Part shown: positions 1 to 8,500 of the stretch, piece by piece
Position numbering within the stretch: the first letter of the stretch is position 1
Layout of the letters: the number at the start of each line of letters is the position of its first letter
Source: an uncultured Carnobacterium sp.
Lineage (GTDB): Bacteria; Bacillota; Bacilli; Lactobacillales; Aerococcaceae
DNA length: 12,402 bases
NCBI GenBank assembly: GCA_937967765.1
Contig: CALCML010000038.1
Coordinates: 1 to 12,402, forward strand
Direction: 5' to 3'
Notes under the pieces: generated by a model
Seen by the model: the letters and a program-made list of their open reading frames with translations, nothing else
The model's database searches: none
What the model was told of the DNA's origin: nothing
Program-made: the position numbers and the translations under genes

Positions 1-5
1 CCACA

Positions 6-35
6 CAAAAAGCCTGAGGAAAATTCCCCAGGCCT
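6..35 (-). terminator. Intrinsic terminator of the sugar-type ABC operon
   Basis: On the minus strand a hairpin with arms GCCTG/CAGGC and GGAA/TTCC (12-33, one mismatch, two-base loop) is followed by a T-run (plus-strand A-run 7-11). It lies about 40 bases past the stop codon of the solute-binding protein gene and is the natural end of the five-gene operon. Confidence 0.88.
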
Positions 36-71
36 TCGTTGTGATTGTGTTGTGAATGAACTTATATGTGA

Positions 72-1367
72 TTATTGATTCCACGCTGCATCAAATTGTG
101 CTTTAGAATCTTTAACTAATTGATCTACATTAGCATTTTCAGTCTTGAAGATTTTTTCTAAAATCGTACGAACTTCTGCGTATGCAGGATCAGAGTTTTC
201 AACTACAGGAATTGAGAATAAATTCTTAGTAGCATCTGCTAAGATTTTAGGAACTTTAGAACCTGAATTCTTGTATTCATCTTTTTCTAACACTGAAGCG
301 ATTGTTGGCATGTAACCAGTTTGTTGTGCCCAGTATAATTGAGATTCAGCTGAAGATAAGAATTTCAAGTATAAGAACGCTGCTGTACGTTGTTCTTCAG
401 TTGTAGAACCTTGGAACATGTAAATGTCAGTACCTTGTTGTAAGTTGAATTTCTCAGGACGAGCTGCTACTCCGTATTCGAAACCAGCTTCTTTAGCACC
501 TTTAGCTACGAATGATTCACCAGCTGTTGAACCAACATACATAGCTACTTTTTTGTTTTGGAATGGTCCTGATAAGTATTTATCTGAACCAGCTACACGG
601 AAGTATCCATCTTTAATTCCGTCTGCGTAGTATTTAACAACTTCTTTTGAAGCGTCACTTGCGAAGTCTAATTCTTTAGTGAAGTCAATGCCTTTGTTCT
701 TCATACCAATTGCATAGTAGTTGTTTAATGAGTCGAAACCAGCACCAACAACTTCGTGGTTAGATTTTTCGTAAATTGTTTTAGCTGCTTCTTTTAATTC
801 ATCTAAAGTAGTTGGAACTTTAACACCGTATTGTTTCAATAAATCTGCATTGTAGAATAATACTTCTGTAGATTTGTTGAATGGAATACCGTATTGTACT
901 CCTTTGATTTTAGCACCTTCCATTAATTCTGGACGGATTTCTTCACCTTTCTTGAATCCGATTGTTTCGTTTTCAATATATGGTTTGAAGTCTACCAATG
1001 TATCTTGCTCAGCAGCACTGAATAACCAGTTTGGATATGCTTGAGTGATTGTTGGTAAGTCTTTTGGTGAAGTTAAAGTTGCGTTAATTTTTGCTTGTAA
1101 ATCTTTGTATTGAGATTGGTTTTGTAACTCTACTTTGATATTTGGATTAGCTTTCATGAAGTCTTCTGTTAATTTTTGAAGAGCTTTTTCAAGCTGACCG
1201 TTCATAGCATGCCAGAAAGTGATTGTAGTTTCTGATTTAACCTCTGTTACGATGTCTTTTTTAGTTTCAGCTTGTTGTGAGCTGTTTGATGAGTTAGCTC
1301 CACATGCTGTTAACGCTACAACTGATGCTGTTGCTAGTGTCGCTTTTACTAAAGATTTGAATTTCAT
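72..1367 (-). CDS. Solute-binding lipoprotein of a UgpB-like ABC importer
   Basis: Extracellular, membrane-anchored substrate receptor of the ABC importer encoded by the same operon. The 431-residue product starts with a lipoprotein signal peptide (basic residues 2-8, hydrophobic stretch, lipobox LTAC with Cys22), then a Ser/Asn/Gln-rich linker and a family-1 solute-binding fold. Marks of the UgpB (glycerol-3-phosphate) branch are FWHAM at 51-55, PFNKST...VLFYN at 162-173 and TGYMP at 350-354. Family knowledge puts G3P, glycerophosphodiesters or oligosaccharides among possible ligands; the ligand cannot be read from sequence. The start is firm: AAGGAGAAG lies 4 bases before the ATG. It is the last gene of the operon, 27 bases after the hydrolase gene, and is followed by a terminator. 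Codon use is strongly biased to A/T-ending codons, as expected for high expression. Confidence 0.9.
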   Translation of the reverse strand: MKFKSLVKATLATASVVALTACGANSSNSSQQAETKKDIVTEVKSETTITFWHAMNGQLEKALQKLTEDFMKANPNIKVELQNQSQYKDLQAKINATLTSPKDLPTITQAYPNWLFSAAEQDTLVDFKPYIENETIGFKKGEEIRPELMEGAKIKGVQYGIPFNKSTEVLFYNADLLKQYGVKVPTTLDELKEAAKTIYEKSNHEVVGAGFDSLNNYYAIGMKNKGIDFTKELDFASDASKEVVKYYADGIKDGYFRVAGSDKYLSGPFQNKKVAMYVGSTAGESFVAKGAKEAGFEYGVAARPEKFNLQQGTDIYMFQGSTTEEQRTAAFLYLKFLSSAESQLYWAQQTGYMPTIASVLEKDEYKNSGSKVPKILADATKNLFSIPVVENSDPAYAEVRTILEKIFKTENANVDQLVKDSKAQFDAAWNQ

Positions 1368-1394
1368 TTTTCTTCTCCTTTTGTTATATAGTTT

Positions 1395-2687
1395 TTACAA
1401 CACAATTTTTTCGCCGCGGTACGGCAATATTCTGTCACCATACGGATTTACCAGAAGTTCTGGTTTTAACGTATGAATTGGAACCAAACATTTAGGCTCG
1501 ATCATCGCAATAATGCGGTCTAAGTCGTCCGGTTTTGCGTGACCTGAGCAAGCTAGGCGTACAAACTCAATGTGTTTTTCCGCCAATAAATCAAGAAACG
1601 GTTGATAGTTCGGATCAAAGTCTCCTAGAGGCTGCGCATCGCTGTGGATGTATAAGCTTCCCTCTTGCAAACGTTCGAAATGGTCGACTGCTTGCCATAG
1701 GTACTTCGAAGTATCCTCTAACAACGTTTGATATGAAATTTCTAAAGTAGGATCAAGTTCGTCGAGTTTTGGAGCCCCTTCTCTATAGTAGTAATGAGCA
1801 TCCTTTTGGAATACTTCTTTAAGAAGTGCAGCCATCGTTGCTTCAAGAACAACAGTACGGCTTGTTCCTTCGACGATTTTTTCAAATCGACGAACATTTG
1901 CTGGATAGCCATTAAATGTGATTTGTCGATTTGGATTTTCTTGTTCGAGGCGTGCGATATGACGAATCACATCTTCCTCGTTTTCAGGTTTGATTTGGTC
2001 TTCAACCTCTTTACGATCCCCAAAGCTAATCGATACGCCTTCCATCATTAAGAGGTCGGTATGTTTTGCCTTCTTACAAAACTCGATGGTGTCTTCGGCA
2101 TTATGACCGTGAAGTCGTAAGTCCCCTGTATACGTAATATGATGACCAGGAGTTTTGATGATTAAAGCAGCAGCCCCGTATGCGTCATGGTCGACACGCA
2201 CGATTTCTACTTCGATTTCTCCAACTTTAATCACGTCTCCATCATCTAACCCAATCATATCTCTTGTAAATGTATCGTCTTCAAACGGCGATGGTAGTAA
2301 GAACACGCCATTGCGGTTGAGCGAATTTACAATCATTTTCGTTTCCTTCAATGTATATAAAGGAATATTTGGGTCTAAATAATTCAACATTCTTGTATGG
2401 TCCAAATGCGCATGTGAGATAAAGACCGCCGTGTTGGCATAGTCTTTATCTTCATCCCCTTCGTATTTGTAAGGGATACGTGCATCGTACATATTTTTTA
2501 AATGTGGAATCACTTTATGGTCAGTGAGTGTTTGCACCGATTCATCGGGCAATTCTAATTCTGGTAAAAACTCAGTCCCGAAGTCGAAGAAGATATGGCT
2601 ATCTTTGTAGGCTACTTCGATGACCGTTCCACCGATTGTTAAAATGCCGCTATGAAAGGTAATCGTTGTTTTATCCTTTGATACCAT
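1395..2687 (-). CDS. Beta-CASP metallo-beta-lactamase-fold hydrolase (RNase J-like)
   Basis: Cytoplasmic metal-dependent hydrolase of 430 residues. Visible active-site motifs are Asp35 in FFDFG, HAHLDH at 92-97, His167, and Asp189 in TGD (metallo-beta-lactamase motifs I-IV), then the beta-CASP series Glu216 (motif A), His383 in SGHA (B) and His405 in PIHT (C). This motif set is that of RNase J/CPSF73-type nucleases, but the protein is shorter than RNase J (about 555 residues) and appears to lack its C-terminal domain. The chosen ATG has AGAGGGG 9 bases upstream (2697-2703); an ATG 39 bases further upstream (first base 2726) has no such support. The start overlaps the end of the upstream permease gene by 17 bp, which suggests translational coupling. 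Its place inside an importer operon suggests action on the imported compound, possibly a phosphodiester, but that is inference. General RNA processing is the alternative. Confidence 0.82.
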   Translation of the reverse strand: MVSKDKTTITFHSGILTIGGTVIEVAYKDSHIFFDFGTEFLPELELPDESVQTLTDHKVIPHLKNMYDARIPYKYEGDEDKDYANTAVFISHAHLDHTRMLNYLDPNIPLYTLKETKMIVNSLNRNGVFLLPSPFEDDTFTRDMIGLDDGDVIKVGEIEVEIVRVDHDAYGAAALIIKTPGHHITYTGDLRLHGHNAEDTIEFCKKAKHTDLLMMEGVSISFGDRKEVEDQIKPENEEDVIRHIARLEQENPNRQITFNGYPANVRRFEKIVEGTSRTVVLEATMAALLKEVFQKDAHYYYREGAPKLDELDPTLEISYQTLLEDTSKYLWQAVDHFERLQEGSLYIHSDAQPLGDFDPNYQPFLDLLAEKHIEFVRLACSGHAKPDDLDRIIAMIEPKCLVPIHTLKPELLVNPYGDRILPYRGEKIVL

Positions 2688-3489
2688 TCTTCGCAACCCC
2701 TCTAATAATTTCTTTTCTGAATACAAAGTAAATTAACAGAATTGGGATAACCGTTAAAGTTGCTGCGGCCATTTGTAAGTGAACATCACTTCCGGCTTCT
2801 GTCGTGAAGGCAGAAAGTCCGTTGTTTAATAGACGGAATTCTTTCGTGTTTGTAACCAATAATGGCCATAGGAATGAATTCCAGCTTTGGATGAATGTTA
2901 AAATCCCTACTGTTACCAATGCTGGTTTACACATTGGCACTAAAATGCGGCGGATGTATTCTAAATCACTCGCGCCATCAATTTTAGCTGCTTTGTAGAA
3001 TGTACTTGGGATTCCTTTTAAGTATCCGTTCAAGTAGTAAATATAGAAGATACTTGTTAAGAACGGAATGATTAACGCTACATAAGTGTTTAATAACCCT
3101 AATTGAGCGATTGTTTGGTAGTTTGTAAAGATGATTGATTCGTAAGGAACCATTAATAGAGAAACTAAAATCATCATTACGATATTTTTCCCTTTGAACT
3201 GTAAGCTTGTTACAGCAAAGGCTGCTAGTAATGAAGTAATTACTGTTGCCACTGTTGTAAATAGAGACACGAATAATGTGTTTCCGAAGTAACGTAAGAA
3301 TGGCGCACGGCTAAATACTTCTAAGTAGTTACTAAATTTGAATGAGCTTGGGATGAATGACGGTGGAATGCTTGTTGCTTCTGCGTATGTCATTAACCCT
3401 GTCATTACCATGTAAATAAATGGGAATACAGTAATCAACGCTAAGAAAATTAAAAGCGTGATTGAAAAACCGTTAAATACTTTTTTCAT
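2671..3489 (-). CDS. ABC importer permease, UgpE/MalG-like
   Basis: Second integral-membrane subunit of the importer, 272 residues, with about six hydrophobic segments (roughly 9-31, 70-95, 104-120, 130-153, 190-212, 238-257). The EAA loop that docks onto the ATPase is seen at about 164-191 (KAAKIDGAS...ILVP). The C-terminal IIRGVAKNGIKG matches the usual MalG/UgpE-type tail. Length is normal for the family. GGAGGG sits 8 bases before the ATG and lies inside the last codons of the preceding permease gene, whose stop is only 4 bases away. Its own 3' end overlaps the hydrolase start by 17 bp. It would pair with the other permease as a heterodimer. Confidence 0.9.
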   Translation of the reverse strand: MKKVFNGFSITLLIFLALITVFPFIYMVMTGLMTYAEATSIPPSFIPSSFKFSNYLEVFSRAPFLRYFGNTLFVSLFTTVATVITSLLAAFAVTSLQFKGKNIVMMILVSLLMVPYESIIFTNYQTIAQLGLLNTYVALIIPFLTSIFYIYYLNGYLKGIPSTFYKAAKIDGASDLEYIRRILVPMCKPALVTVGILTFIQSWNSFLWPLLVTNTKEFRLLNNGLSAFTTEAGSDVHLQMAAATLTVIPILLIYFVFRKEIIRGVAKNGIKG

Positions 3490-3493
3490 CTTC

Positions 3494-4369
3494 TTATCCC
3501 TCCGCCTTTCTTAGGAATTTGTTTTGGAGGAATGTTGCAAAAAGAATGATTGCAAACAAGATTACAGTTGCTGCCATGGCAACCCCTGGTCTTCCTGCCA
3601 CATGGAACTTGTCGTAAATATAGTACACAGCTGTTGTTGCTGAGTTTGCTGGACCAGCAGTTCCGCCAAATAATGCGTACACTTGTGTATACACTTTGAA
3701 TGCCCCGATTAAGTTAACCGTTGAAAGGAAGGCAATTGTTGGAACTAATTGCGGGAATGTAATACGCCAGAAGATTTCACGGTCTGTCGCACCAAACATT
3801 TTCGCAATTTTGAAATGCTCAGGATCAATATTACGTAATCCTGCTAAGAGGATGATGATATTGAACGCTAAACTTGTCCAAACCCCGAAGATAATCAGTG
3901 TTGGCATACTCATGTTTACGTTATCCAACCAGTTCACAGCTGGAATACCAATCAAGCCAAGGAAGAAGTTGATAATTCCGTAGTCCCCGTTGAAGAAGTA
4001 ACGGAACACAATCCCGATAGCGATTGTACTTGTAACGTAAGGCATGAAGAAGATTGTTTCGAAGAAGCTTTTACGTTTAATCTTCTCGAAAATAATCCAT
4101 GCAATGATGACTGAGATTAATAACGCTACTGGCACTACTGCGAATGCATACAGTGCTGTGTTGAGTAACGCTTTATGGAATACAGGGTCCGCAATTACTT
4201 TTTGGTAGTTGTCTAAACCAGTGTATTGTAATTTTAATAGTGACCCTTTTTGGAAACTCATCCAGAACGAACGAAGTAATGGATAAATGTTAAAGAGAAG
4301 AATCACTCCTAAAGATGGGAGAAGGAATAACCAAGCTTTAGGTTGGTTCTCTGGGTTATATTTTCTCAT
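3494..4369 (-). CDS. ABC importer permease, UgpA/MalF-like
   Basis: First integral-membrane subunit of the importer, 291 residues. It opens with a short cytoplasmic segment and the typical AWLFLLPSL first helix (12-30), then further membrane helices near 70-95, 105-125, 155-177, 208-228 and 262-281. The EAA loop lies at about 185-208 (KIAKMFGAT...ITFPQL) and is the contact for the ATPase. No long periplasmic-type P2 loop as in E. coli MalF is present, so UgpA/MsmF-like is the better description. Start and upstream stop share a base (TAATG), so translation is probably coupled to the ATPase gene; only a weak GGAG about 15 bases upstream is visible. Confidence 0.9.
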   Translation of the reverse strand: MRKYNPENQPKAWLFLLPSLGVILLFNIYPLLRSFWMSFQKGSLLKLQYTGLDNYQKVIADPVFHKALLNTALYAFAVVPVALLISVIIAWIIFEKIKRKSFFETIFFMPYVTSTIAIGIVFRYFFNGDYGIINFFLGLIGIPAVNWLDNVNMSMPTLIIFGVWTSLAFNIIILLAGLRNIDPEHFKIAKMFGATDREIFWRITFPQLVPTIAFLSTVNLIGAFKVYTQVYALFGGTAGPANSATTAVYYIYDKFHVAGRPGVAMAATVILFAIILFATFLQNKFLRKAEG

Positions 4370-5448
4370 TAGTAAACACGCGCTCCATCTTTATCGAATA
4401 GGAAGATTTTGTGTTTTAGTAATTGGAATGAAAGTGTGTCTCCTTCTTCAATCTTATGTTCCACACTTACAATTGATTTCAAGAATTGTTCGCCTAATGG
4501 GAAGTGAAGAATACGTTCACGTCCGATTAATTCTACGCCGCTAATTGTTGTTGAGAATAGCCCTTTTTCACCTTCAGCTACTGGAACCACGTCTTCAGGA
4601 CGCATTCCTAAGTAGTAGTGACCATCTGCTAATTCTTGGCGTTTGCGGTCTTGTGATAATTCAGAAGTTGGTAAGTTGAATGATGGGTGAGTAATCACGC
4701 CGTCTTTAATTTCTACTTCTGTAATGTTGATGATTGGGTTACCGATGAATTTCGCAACGAATAAGTTACTTGGTTCTAGGTATAAGTTTTGTGGGTCATC
4801 ATGTTGTTGAATGTACCCTTCGTTTAAAAGAATGATTTTATCTGAGATTGATAAAGCTTCTTCTTGGTCGTGCGTTACGAAGATTGTTGTGATTCCTACT
4901 TCTTTTACAAGACGACGGATTTCTTCACGGATTTTCAAACGTAAACGAGCGTCCAAGTTACTTAATGGTTCATCAAGTAGAAGTACTTCAGGTTTTTGAA
5001 CAAGCGCACGAGTGATGGCCACACGTTGTTGTTGTCCCCCTGATAAAGTACCAGGTTTTTTGCCTGCTAACTCTTCAATGTTTGTTAATTGCATATATTC
5101 TTCTGCAATTTTTTGAGCTTCTTCTTTAGAGATTTTGTTTTTACCAACTGTTAGTGGGAACATGATGTTCTCTAACACTGTCATATGCGGATATAACGCA
5201 TAGTTTTGGAATACGAATCCGATGTTACGGTCTTTAGGTTCTGTCGTAACAACTGAATTTCCTTTAAATTGGATGTCTCCTCCTGTTGGTGTTAATAATC
5301 CTGCGATTAAGTTTAAAATTGTTGATTTCCCGCAACCACTAGGTCCTAGTAAACAAACTAAGTCCCCTTGTTCAATTGAGAAATTTACTGACTTTAATGC
5401 TTCAAAGCCGTTATCGAATACTTTGTTTAAGTCAATAACATCGATCAT
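4369..5448 (-). CDS. ABC importer ATPase, UgpC/MsmK-like
   Basis: Nucleotide-binding subunit that powers the importer from the cytoplasmic face, 359 residues. All motifs are intact: Walker A GPSGCGKST at 35-43, Q-loop Gln81, signature LSGGQQQR from 135, Walker B VLLLDEP at 155-161, H-loop His193. Residues from about 240 to the end form the extra C-terminal (TOBE/OB-fold) domain found in the MalK/UgpC group, which in relatives serves regulation. It is the first gene of the operon: TGGAGGA is 7 bases before the ATG and a promoter lies about 35 bases further up. Having a dedicated ATPase differs from streptococci, where one MsmK often serves several importers. Whether it also serves other importers cannot be seen. 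Confidence 0.92.
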   Translation of the reverse strand: MIDVIDLNKVFDNGFEALKSVNFSIEQGDLVCLLGPSGCGKSTILNLIAGLLTPTGGDIQFKGNSVVTTEPKDRNIGFVFQNYALYPHMTVLENIMFPLTVGKNKISKEEAQKIAEEYMQLTNIEELAGKKPGTLSGGQQQRVAITRALVQKPEVLLLDEPLSNLDARLRLKIREEIRRLVKEVGITTIFVTHDQEEALSISDKIILLNEGYIQQHDDPQNLYLEPSNLFVAKFIGNPIINITEVEIKDGVITHPSFNLPTSELSQDRKRQELADGHYYLGMRPEDVVPVAEGEKGLFSTTISGVELIGRERILHFPLGEQFLKSIVSVEHKIEEGDTLSFQLLKHKIFLFDKDGARVY

Positions 5449-5487
5449 GACGAATCCTCCAGTTTTTCTTTTACTTCAATACATTCT

Positions 5488-5516
5488 ATTCTACCATGTT
5501 TTTTAGAAACTGAAAA
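5488..5516 (-). promoter_or_regulatory. Probable promoter of the five-gene importer operon
   Basis: On the minus strand a TTTTCA (5511-5516) and a TAGAAT (5488-5493) are separated by 17 bases; a second TAGAAT overlaps at 5483-5488. The -35 is a poor match, so activation or moderate basal strength is likely. It is the only promoter-like pair in the 129 bases between the preceding terminator and the ATPase start. Confidence 0.5.
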
Positions 5517-5576
5517 CTGAAAAAGTAAAATTTATGAAAGCTTTTTATTGTGGACAGTTATCCCGTTTTTGAGCAC

Positions 5577-5607
5577 AAAAAAAGGACGAGAAAACCTCGC
5601 CCTTTTT
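5577..5607 (-). terminator. Intrinsic terminator after BceAB-type module 1
   Basis: Arms GGACGAG (5584-5590) and CTCGCCC (5596-5602) form a 7-bp stem (one G-T pair) with a five-base loop. A-run 5577-5583 gives a T-run on the minus strand, and TTTTT at 5603-5607 could let it work from the other side too. It lies about 84 bases after the permease stop codon. Confidence 0.82.
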
Positions 5608-5686
5608 ACGATTTTTATAACGTGCGCAAACCCCTTTAGAGTGCGGTTTTGTATCTAAAAACTTCATGGTTTGTGAACAAAATCTA

Positions 5687-7648
5687 TTAACGTTTAATAA
5701 TTTTATAGTAACTACGTGACGTGATTTGGTACACGATGAGGTATACCACAACAAAGATAGCACCAATCACAATCGTTGCGTTCAGCGTTACGTTGCCGTC
5801 AACCCCAAAGAGCTGAATAATCTTACGATACATCTTGAAGGCAAATGCGGTATGGATAAATGCCGTCACAAGTGGCAAGAAGAATACGATTAGCACTTGA
5901 CGGTTGATGGATTTCTTGATGGTCTTTTGATCAATACCGAGTTTTTGTAGGATGACGAAACGGTCACGGTCTTCGTACCCTTCAGAAATTTGTTTGTAGT
6001 AAATGACAAGAACTGCACCGATGAAGAACGCAACTGAAAGAAGTGCCCCTACAAAGAGTAAACTTCCCATAAATCCGTAGATGTCTTTGGCCGCATCCTC
6101 TCTACTTCCAACCGTGATGGAATCGTCATTGCTTGCTTCAAGCACGTTAGCATAGGCCTCAAACTCTTCTGTTTTTGCTTCAGTATCTGTCGATGTATTC
6201 CACAATGCGTAATAGAATCCACGGCCAAGTTTACCGTCAATCATCTTTGTTGGATCCTTTACAACAGCTACATAAATGTTATCTGCAACATATGGCAATT
6301 GTGGCAATTTTTCTTTAAAGTCGCCAGTCTCCATCATCTCTTTGACTTGAAGCGTCAATTGTCCGTTCACGCGGATAGCCGAAACATTTTTATCTGCTCC
6401 TTTAACCAGTCCTAGAACGGCTTCATTGTCGCCAAGCTGAAAATTCGTTCCAAAAATACGATTGTAATCATCCGCAGAAAGGAACGTAATGAACGCAGCT
6501 GGGCTATCTCCTGGATAGACTCCCTCGATGTCCACCCCGCCCTCCATACTTTTTGCAGCACGAAGTACGCTAAGGTAATTCATTTCATTGGTAACAGTGC
6601 CTTTCGATTGCGCCTTCATCTTACTAATTTGTTCTGAAAGTTGGCGAATCGTAGAAGTGTCTTCGACGAATGCAGTTGCCGAATAATCTGTTGGATAGCT
6701 TTTCTTCAATAAATCGGCTGTCCCTGTTTGCAACGCGAACGTTGTGGCTAATGTGACAAGCACCATCGTTGATAAAATACAAATACTTGCAAGACCCGCA
6801 GCATTTTTACGCATACGGAATTTTAAATTAGAAATCGAAATAAAATTCGTTGGTTGATAAAAGAGTTTTTTGTTCTTTTGTAAAAGCGAAAGCAATGCAA
6901 TCGAACCTGCGTCAAATAAAATATACGTTGCTAAAACAACTAATAGAACCGCTACGAAGAAGGAATATAACGCTGCAACAGGTGCTTCAATCGTTTGCGA
7001 CATATAATACGCACCACCGAGAAGGCCTGCACCAATGAGTGCGCGAAGAAGGATAAAGCGCCCCTTCGTTTCTCCTTTTTTCTTCTCAGAAAGCATTTCT
7101 AATGGACGACTCATGTACATCTTTGTCGCATTTAAGAAGAAGACAACTCCGAAAATAAACGCCATCGAAATCAGTACAAAACCGACGCTACCGAGTTGCA
7201 TTGAATACTCGATGCCGATTGGAATTCGAATGAGCTTTAATAAAACGGCAAACGAGAAGCGATGGAACACGATTCCAAGCACAATCCCTAGCCCCACGCT
7301 GACCACTGAGAATAGAAGCAATTCAATGAAACTCAACAATTGAATGTTTTTTCGGTCGAGCCCAAGGATGCTATATAGGCCGTATTCTTTTAATCGATTT
7401 TTCGTCACGAAGGCATTCGCATAAAGAATCGTTAAGAGTGCTACGAGCTGAACCACGATAACCCCGAAGCCCAATGTTTGTGCAATGGCTCCCCCTCCGC
7501 GAAGAGTGGAAAGCTCAGGCATCGCAGATAAGGCGTGCGTGATATAGAGAATCATCGTCACCATAATGGTCGTCAGTGCATACGGCAAATATAATGAATG
7601 ATTCTTTTTTAGATTCGATGTTGCCATCGAAAAAATGAGTTTAAACAT
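5687..7648 (-). CDS. BceB-type ABC permease, module 1 (FtsX-like)
   Basis: Membrane subunit of a peptide-antibiotic detection/resistance type ABC transporter, 653 residues. Ten hydrophobic segments are seen, with a large extracellular domain of about 215 residues (roughly 308-525) between segments 7 and 8; this is the BceB layout, with FtsX-like domains near 55-175 and 525-645. Known relatives (BceB, VraG, MbrB) protect lipid II-cycle intermediates against bacitracin, lantibiotics or similar peptides and signal to a BceS-type kinase. The start used is ATG at 7648: AGAGG lies 8 bases before it, while the GTG 9 bases upstream would overlap that site. It overlaps the ATPase stop by 8 bp (ATGTTTAA). 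The membrane parts are nearly identical to module 2, but the extracellular domain is only roughly 40% identical by eye, so the two probably recognise different compounds. Confidence 0.88.
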   Translation of the reverse strand: MFKLIFSMATSNLKKNHSLYLPYALTTIMVTMILYITHALSAMPELSTLRGGGAIAQTLGFGVIVVQLVALLTILYANAFVTKNRLKEYGLYSILGLDRKNIQLLSFIELLLFSVVSVGLGIVLGIVFHRFSFAVLLKLIRIPIGIEYSMQLGSVGFVLISMAFIFGVVFFLNATKMYMSRPLEMLSEKKKGETKGRFILLRALIGAGLLGGAYYMSQTIEAPVAALYSFFVAVLLVVLATYILFDAGSIALLSLLQKNKKLFYQPTNFISISNLKFRMRKNAAGLASICILSTMVLVTLATTFALQTGTADLLKKSYPTDYSATAFVEDTSTIRQLSEQISKMKAQSKGTVTNEMNYLSVLRAAKSMEGGVDIEGVYPGDSPAAFITFLSADDYNRIFGTNFQLGDNEAVLGLVKGADKNVSAIRVNGQLTLQVKEMMETGDFKEKLPQLPYVADNIYVAVVKDPTKMIDGKLGRGFYYALWNTSTDTEAKTEEFEAYANVLEASNDDSITVGSREDAAKDIYGFMGSLLFVGALLSVAFFIGAVLVIYYKQISEGYEDRDRFVILQKLGIDQKTIKKSINRQVLIVFFLPLVTAFIHTAFAFKMYRKIIQLFGVDGNVTLNATIVIGAIFVVVYLIVYQITSRSYYKIIKR

Positions 7649-8408
7649 GGATTTCACCTCTATTTGCCATCGCAGTTAATGTTTCTGAAATCAACTCGAA
7701 CATTTGTTGATCACTTCTTCCTTCACGGTACAATTGATTATAAATCAAGCCGTCTTTAATGAAAAGAACCCGTTTGGCACGACTCGCAGCAACCGTACTG
7801 TGCGTGACCATTAAAATCGTTTGCCCGTTTTGATTAATTTTATCAAATAAATCGAGAGTATTACTAGCTGATTTTGAATCCAACGCTCCTGTTGGTTCAT
7901 CGGCTAAGAGGAGACTTGGGTCTGTAATCATCGCACGACCAATCGCCACACGTTGTTGTTGCCCACCTGAGAGTTCATAAGGATATTTCTTCAGTAAGTC
8001 TTTAATCCCTAGCATTTGCGCAATCGGCTCAACCTTTTGCTTCATTTCTGAAATCGGACGACGAGCGAGTACGAGAGGCAACACCATATTATCATAGACC
8101 GATAGTGTTTCTAATAAGTTGAAGTCTTGGAAGACGAACCCTAAATGGTCGCGGCGGAATTCTGTCAGAACTTTAGCGGAGATATTTTGAATATTTTCTC
8201 CGTTTAAAAAGACGGACCCAGCAGTTGGACGGTCGAGAGTCGCTAAGATATTTAGAAGCGTTGTTTTTCCTGAACCCGATTCCCCCATCACGGCTACGTA
8301 TTCGCCTTCTTCAACCGAGAAGCTGATGTCTTTGAGCGCCGTCACTTCAGCTGCTCCAAAGCGCGTTTGATATTTCTTTTGTAAATGTTGTACATCTAAT
8401 AATGTCAT
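7641..8408 (-). CDS. BceA-type ABC ATPase, module 1
   Basis: Cytoplasmic ATPase partner of the module-1 permease, 255 residues, in the MacB/LolD/BceA group. Motifs: Walker A GESGSGKT at 42-49, Q-loop Gln94, signature LSGGQQQR from 146, Walker [13 protein letters not shown] from 166, H-loop His203. The LSGGQ and TGALDS forms are typical of peptide-resistance exporters. The start chosen is the ATG at 8408, with AAAGGG 8 bases upstream; the GTG 9 bases earlier falls on the ribosome binding site itself. About 18 of its residues differ from module 2, nearly all before residue 140 and at the last residues; the signature to H-loop part is identical. It is first in its transcription unit, behind a weak promoter and a BceR-like box. 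Confidence 0.92.
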   Translation of the reverse strand: MTLLDVQHLQKKYQTRFGAAEVTALKDISFSVEEGEYVAVMGESGSGKTTLLNILATLDRPTAGSVFLNGENIQNISAKVLTEFRRDHLGFVFQDFNLLETLSVYDNMVLPLVLARRPISEMKQKVEPIAQMLGIKDLLKKYPYELSGGQQQRVAIGRAMITDPSLLLADEPTGALDSKSASNTLDLFDKINQNGQTILMVTHSTVAASRAKRVLFIKDGLIYNQLYREGRSDQQMFELISETLTAMANRGEIHV

Positions 8409-8441
8409 TGTTTTCACCCTTTACTTTCATTTGTTGACCTT

Positions 8442-8447
8442 AGTATA
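8442..8447 (-). promoter_or_regulatory. -10 element of module 1 promoter
   Basis: TATACT on the minus strand, 33 bases before the ATPase start. No good -35 is found 16-18 bases upstream and no extended -10, as expected for a promoter that depends on an activator bound further up. Confidence 0.5.
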
Positions 8448-8500
8448 GTCCACTAATAAAGGGAAATCATGACACTATCCTATCATTTTATCCCCGTTTC

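Noticed and set aside
1219..1476. Plus-strand ORFs opposite the binding protein and other minus-strand genes
   Set aside because: They lack ribosome binding sites and are antisense shadows of well-supported genes.
2688..2726. Upstream ATG giving a 443-residue hydrolase
   Set aside because: The extra 13 residues are coded within the permease gene with no ribosome binding site, while the inner ATG has AGAGGGG at 9 bases.
5534..5547. cre-like sequence TGAAAGCTTTTTAT upstream of the importer operon promoter (CcpA site)
   Set aside because: Three mismatches at conserved positions of the cre consensus, including the central CG; too weak in an AT-rich region to claim.
5545..5670. 40-codon minus-strand ORF after the module-1 permease (MKFLDTKPHSK...)
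   Set aside because: No ribosome binding site, runs through the intrinsic terminator, and has no counterpart behind module 2.
8409..8417. GTG start three codons upstream for the module-1 ATPase (and the same for the other three BceAB genes)
   Set aside because: In all four genes the GTG overlaps or touches the AGAGG/AAAGGG ribosome binding site, which is ideally spaced for the following ATG.
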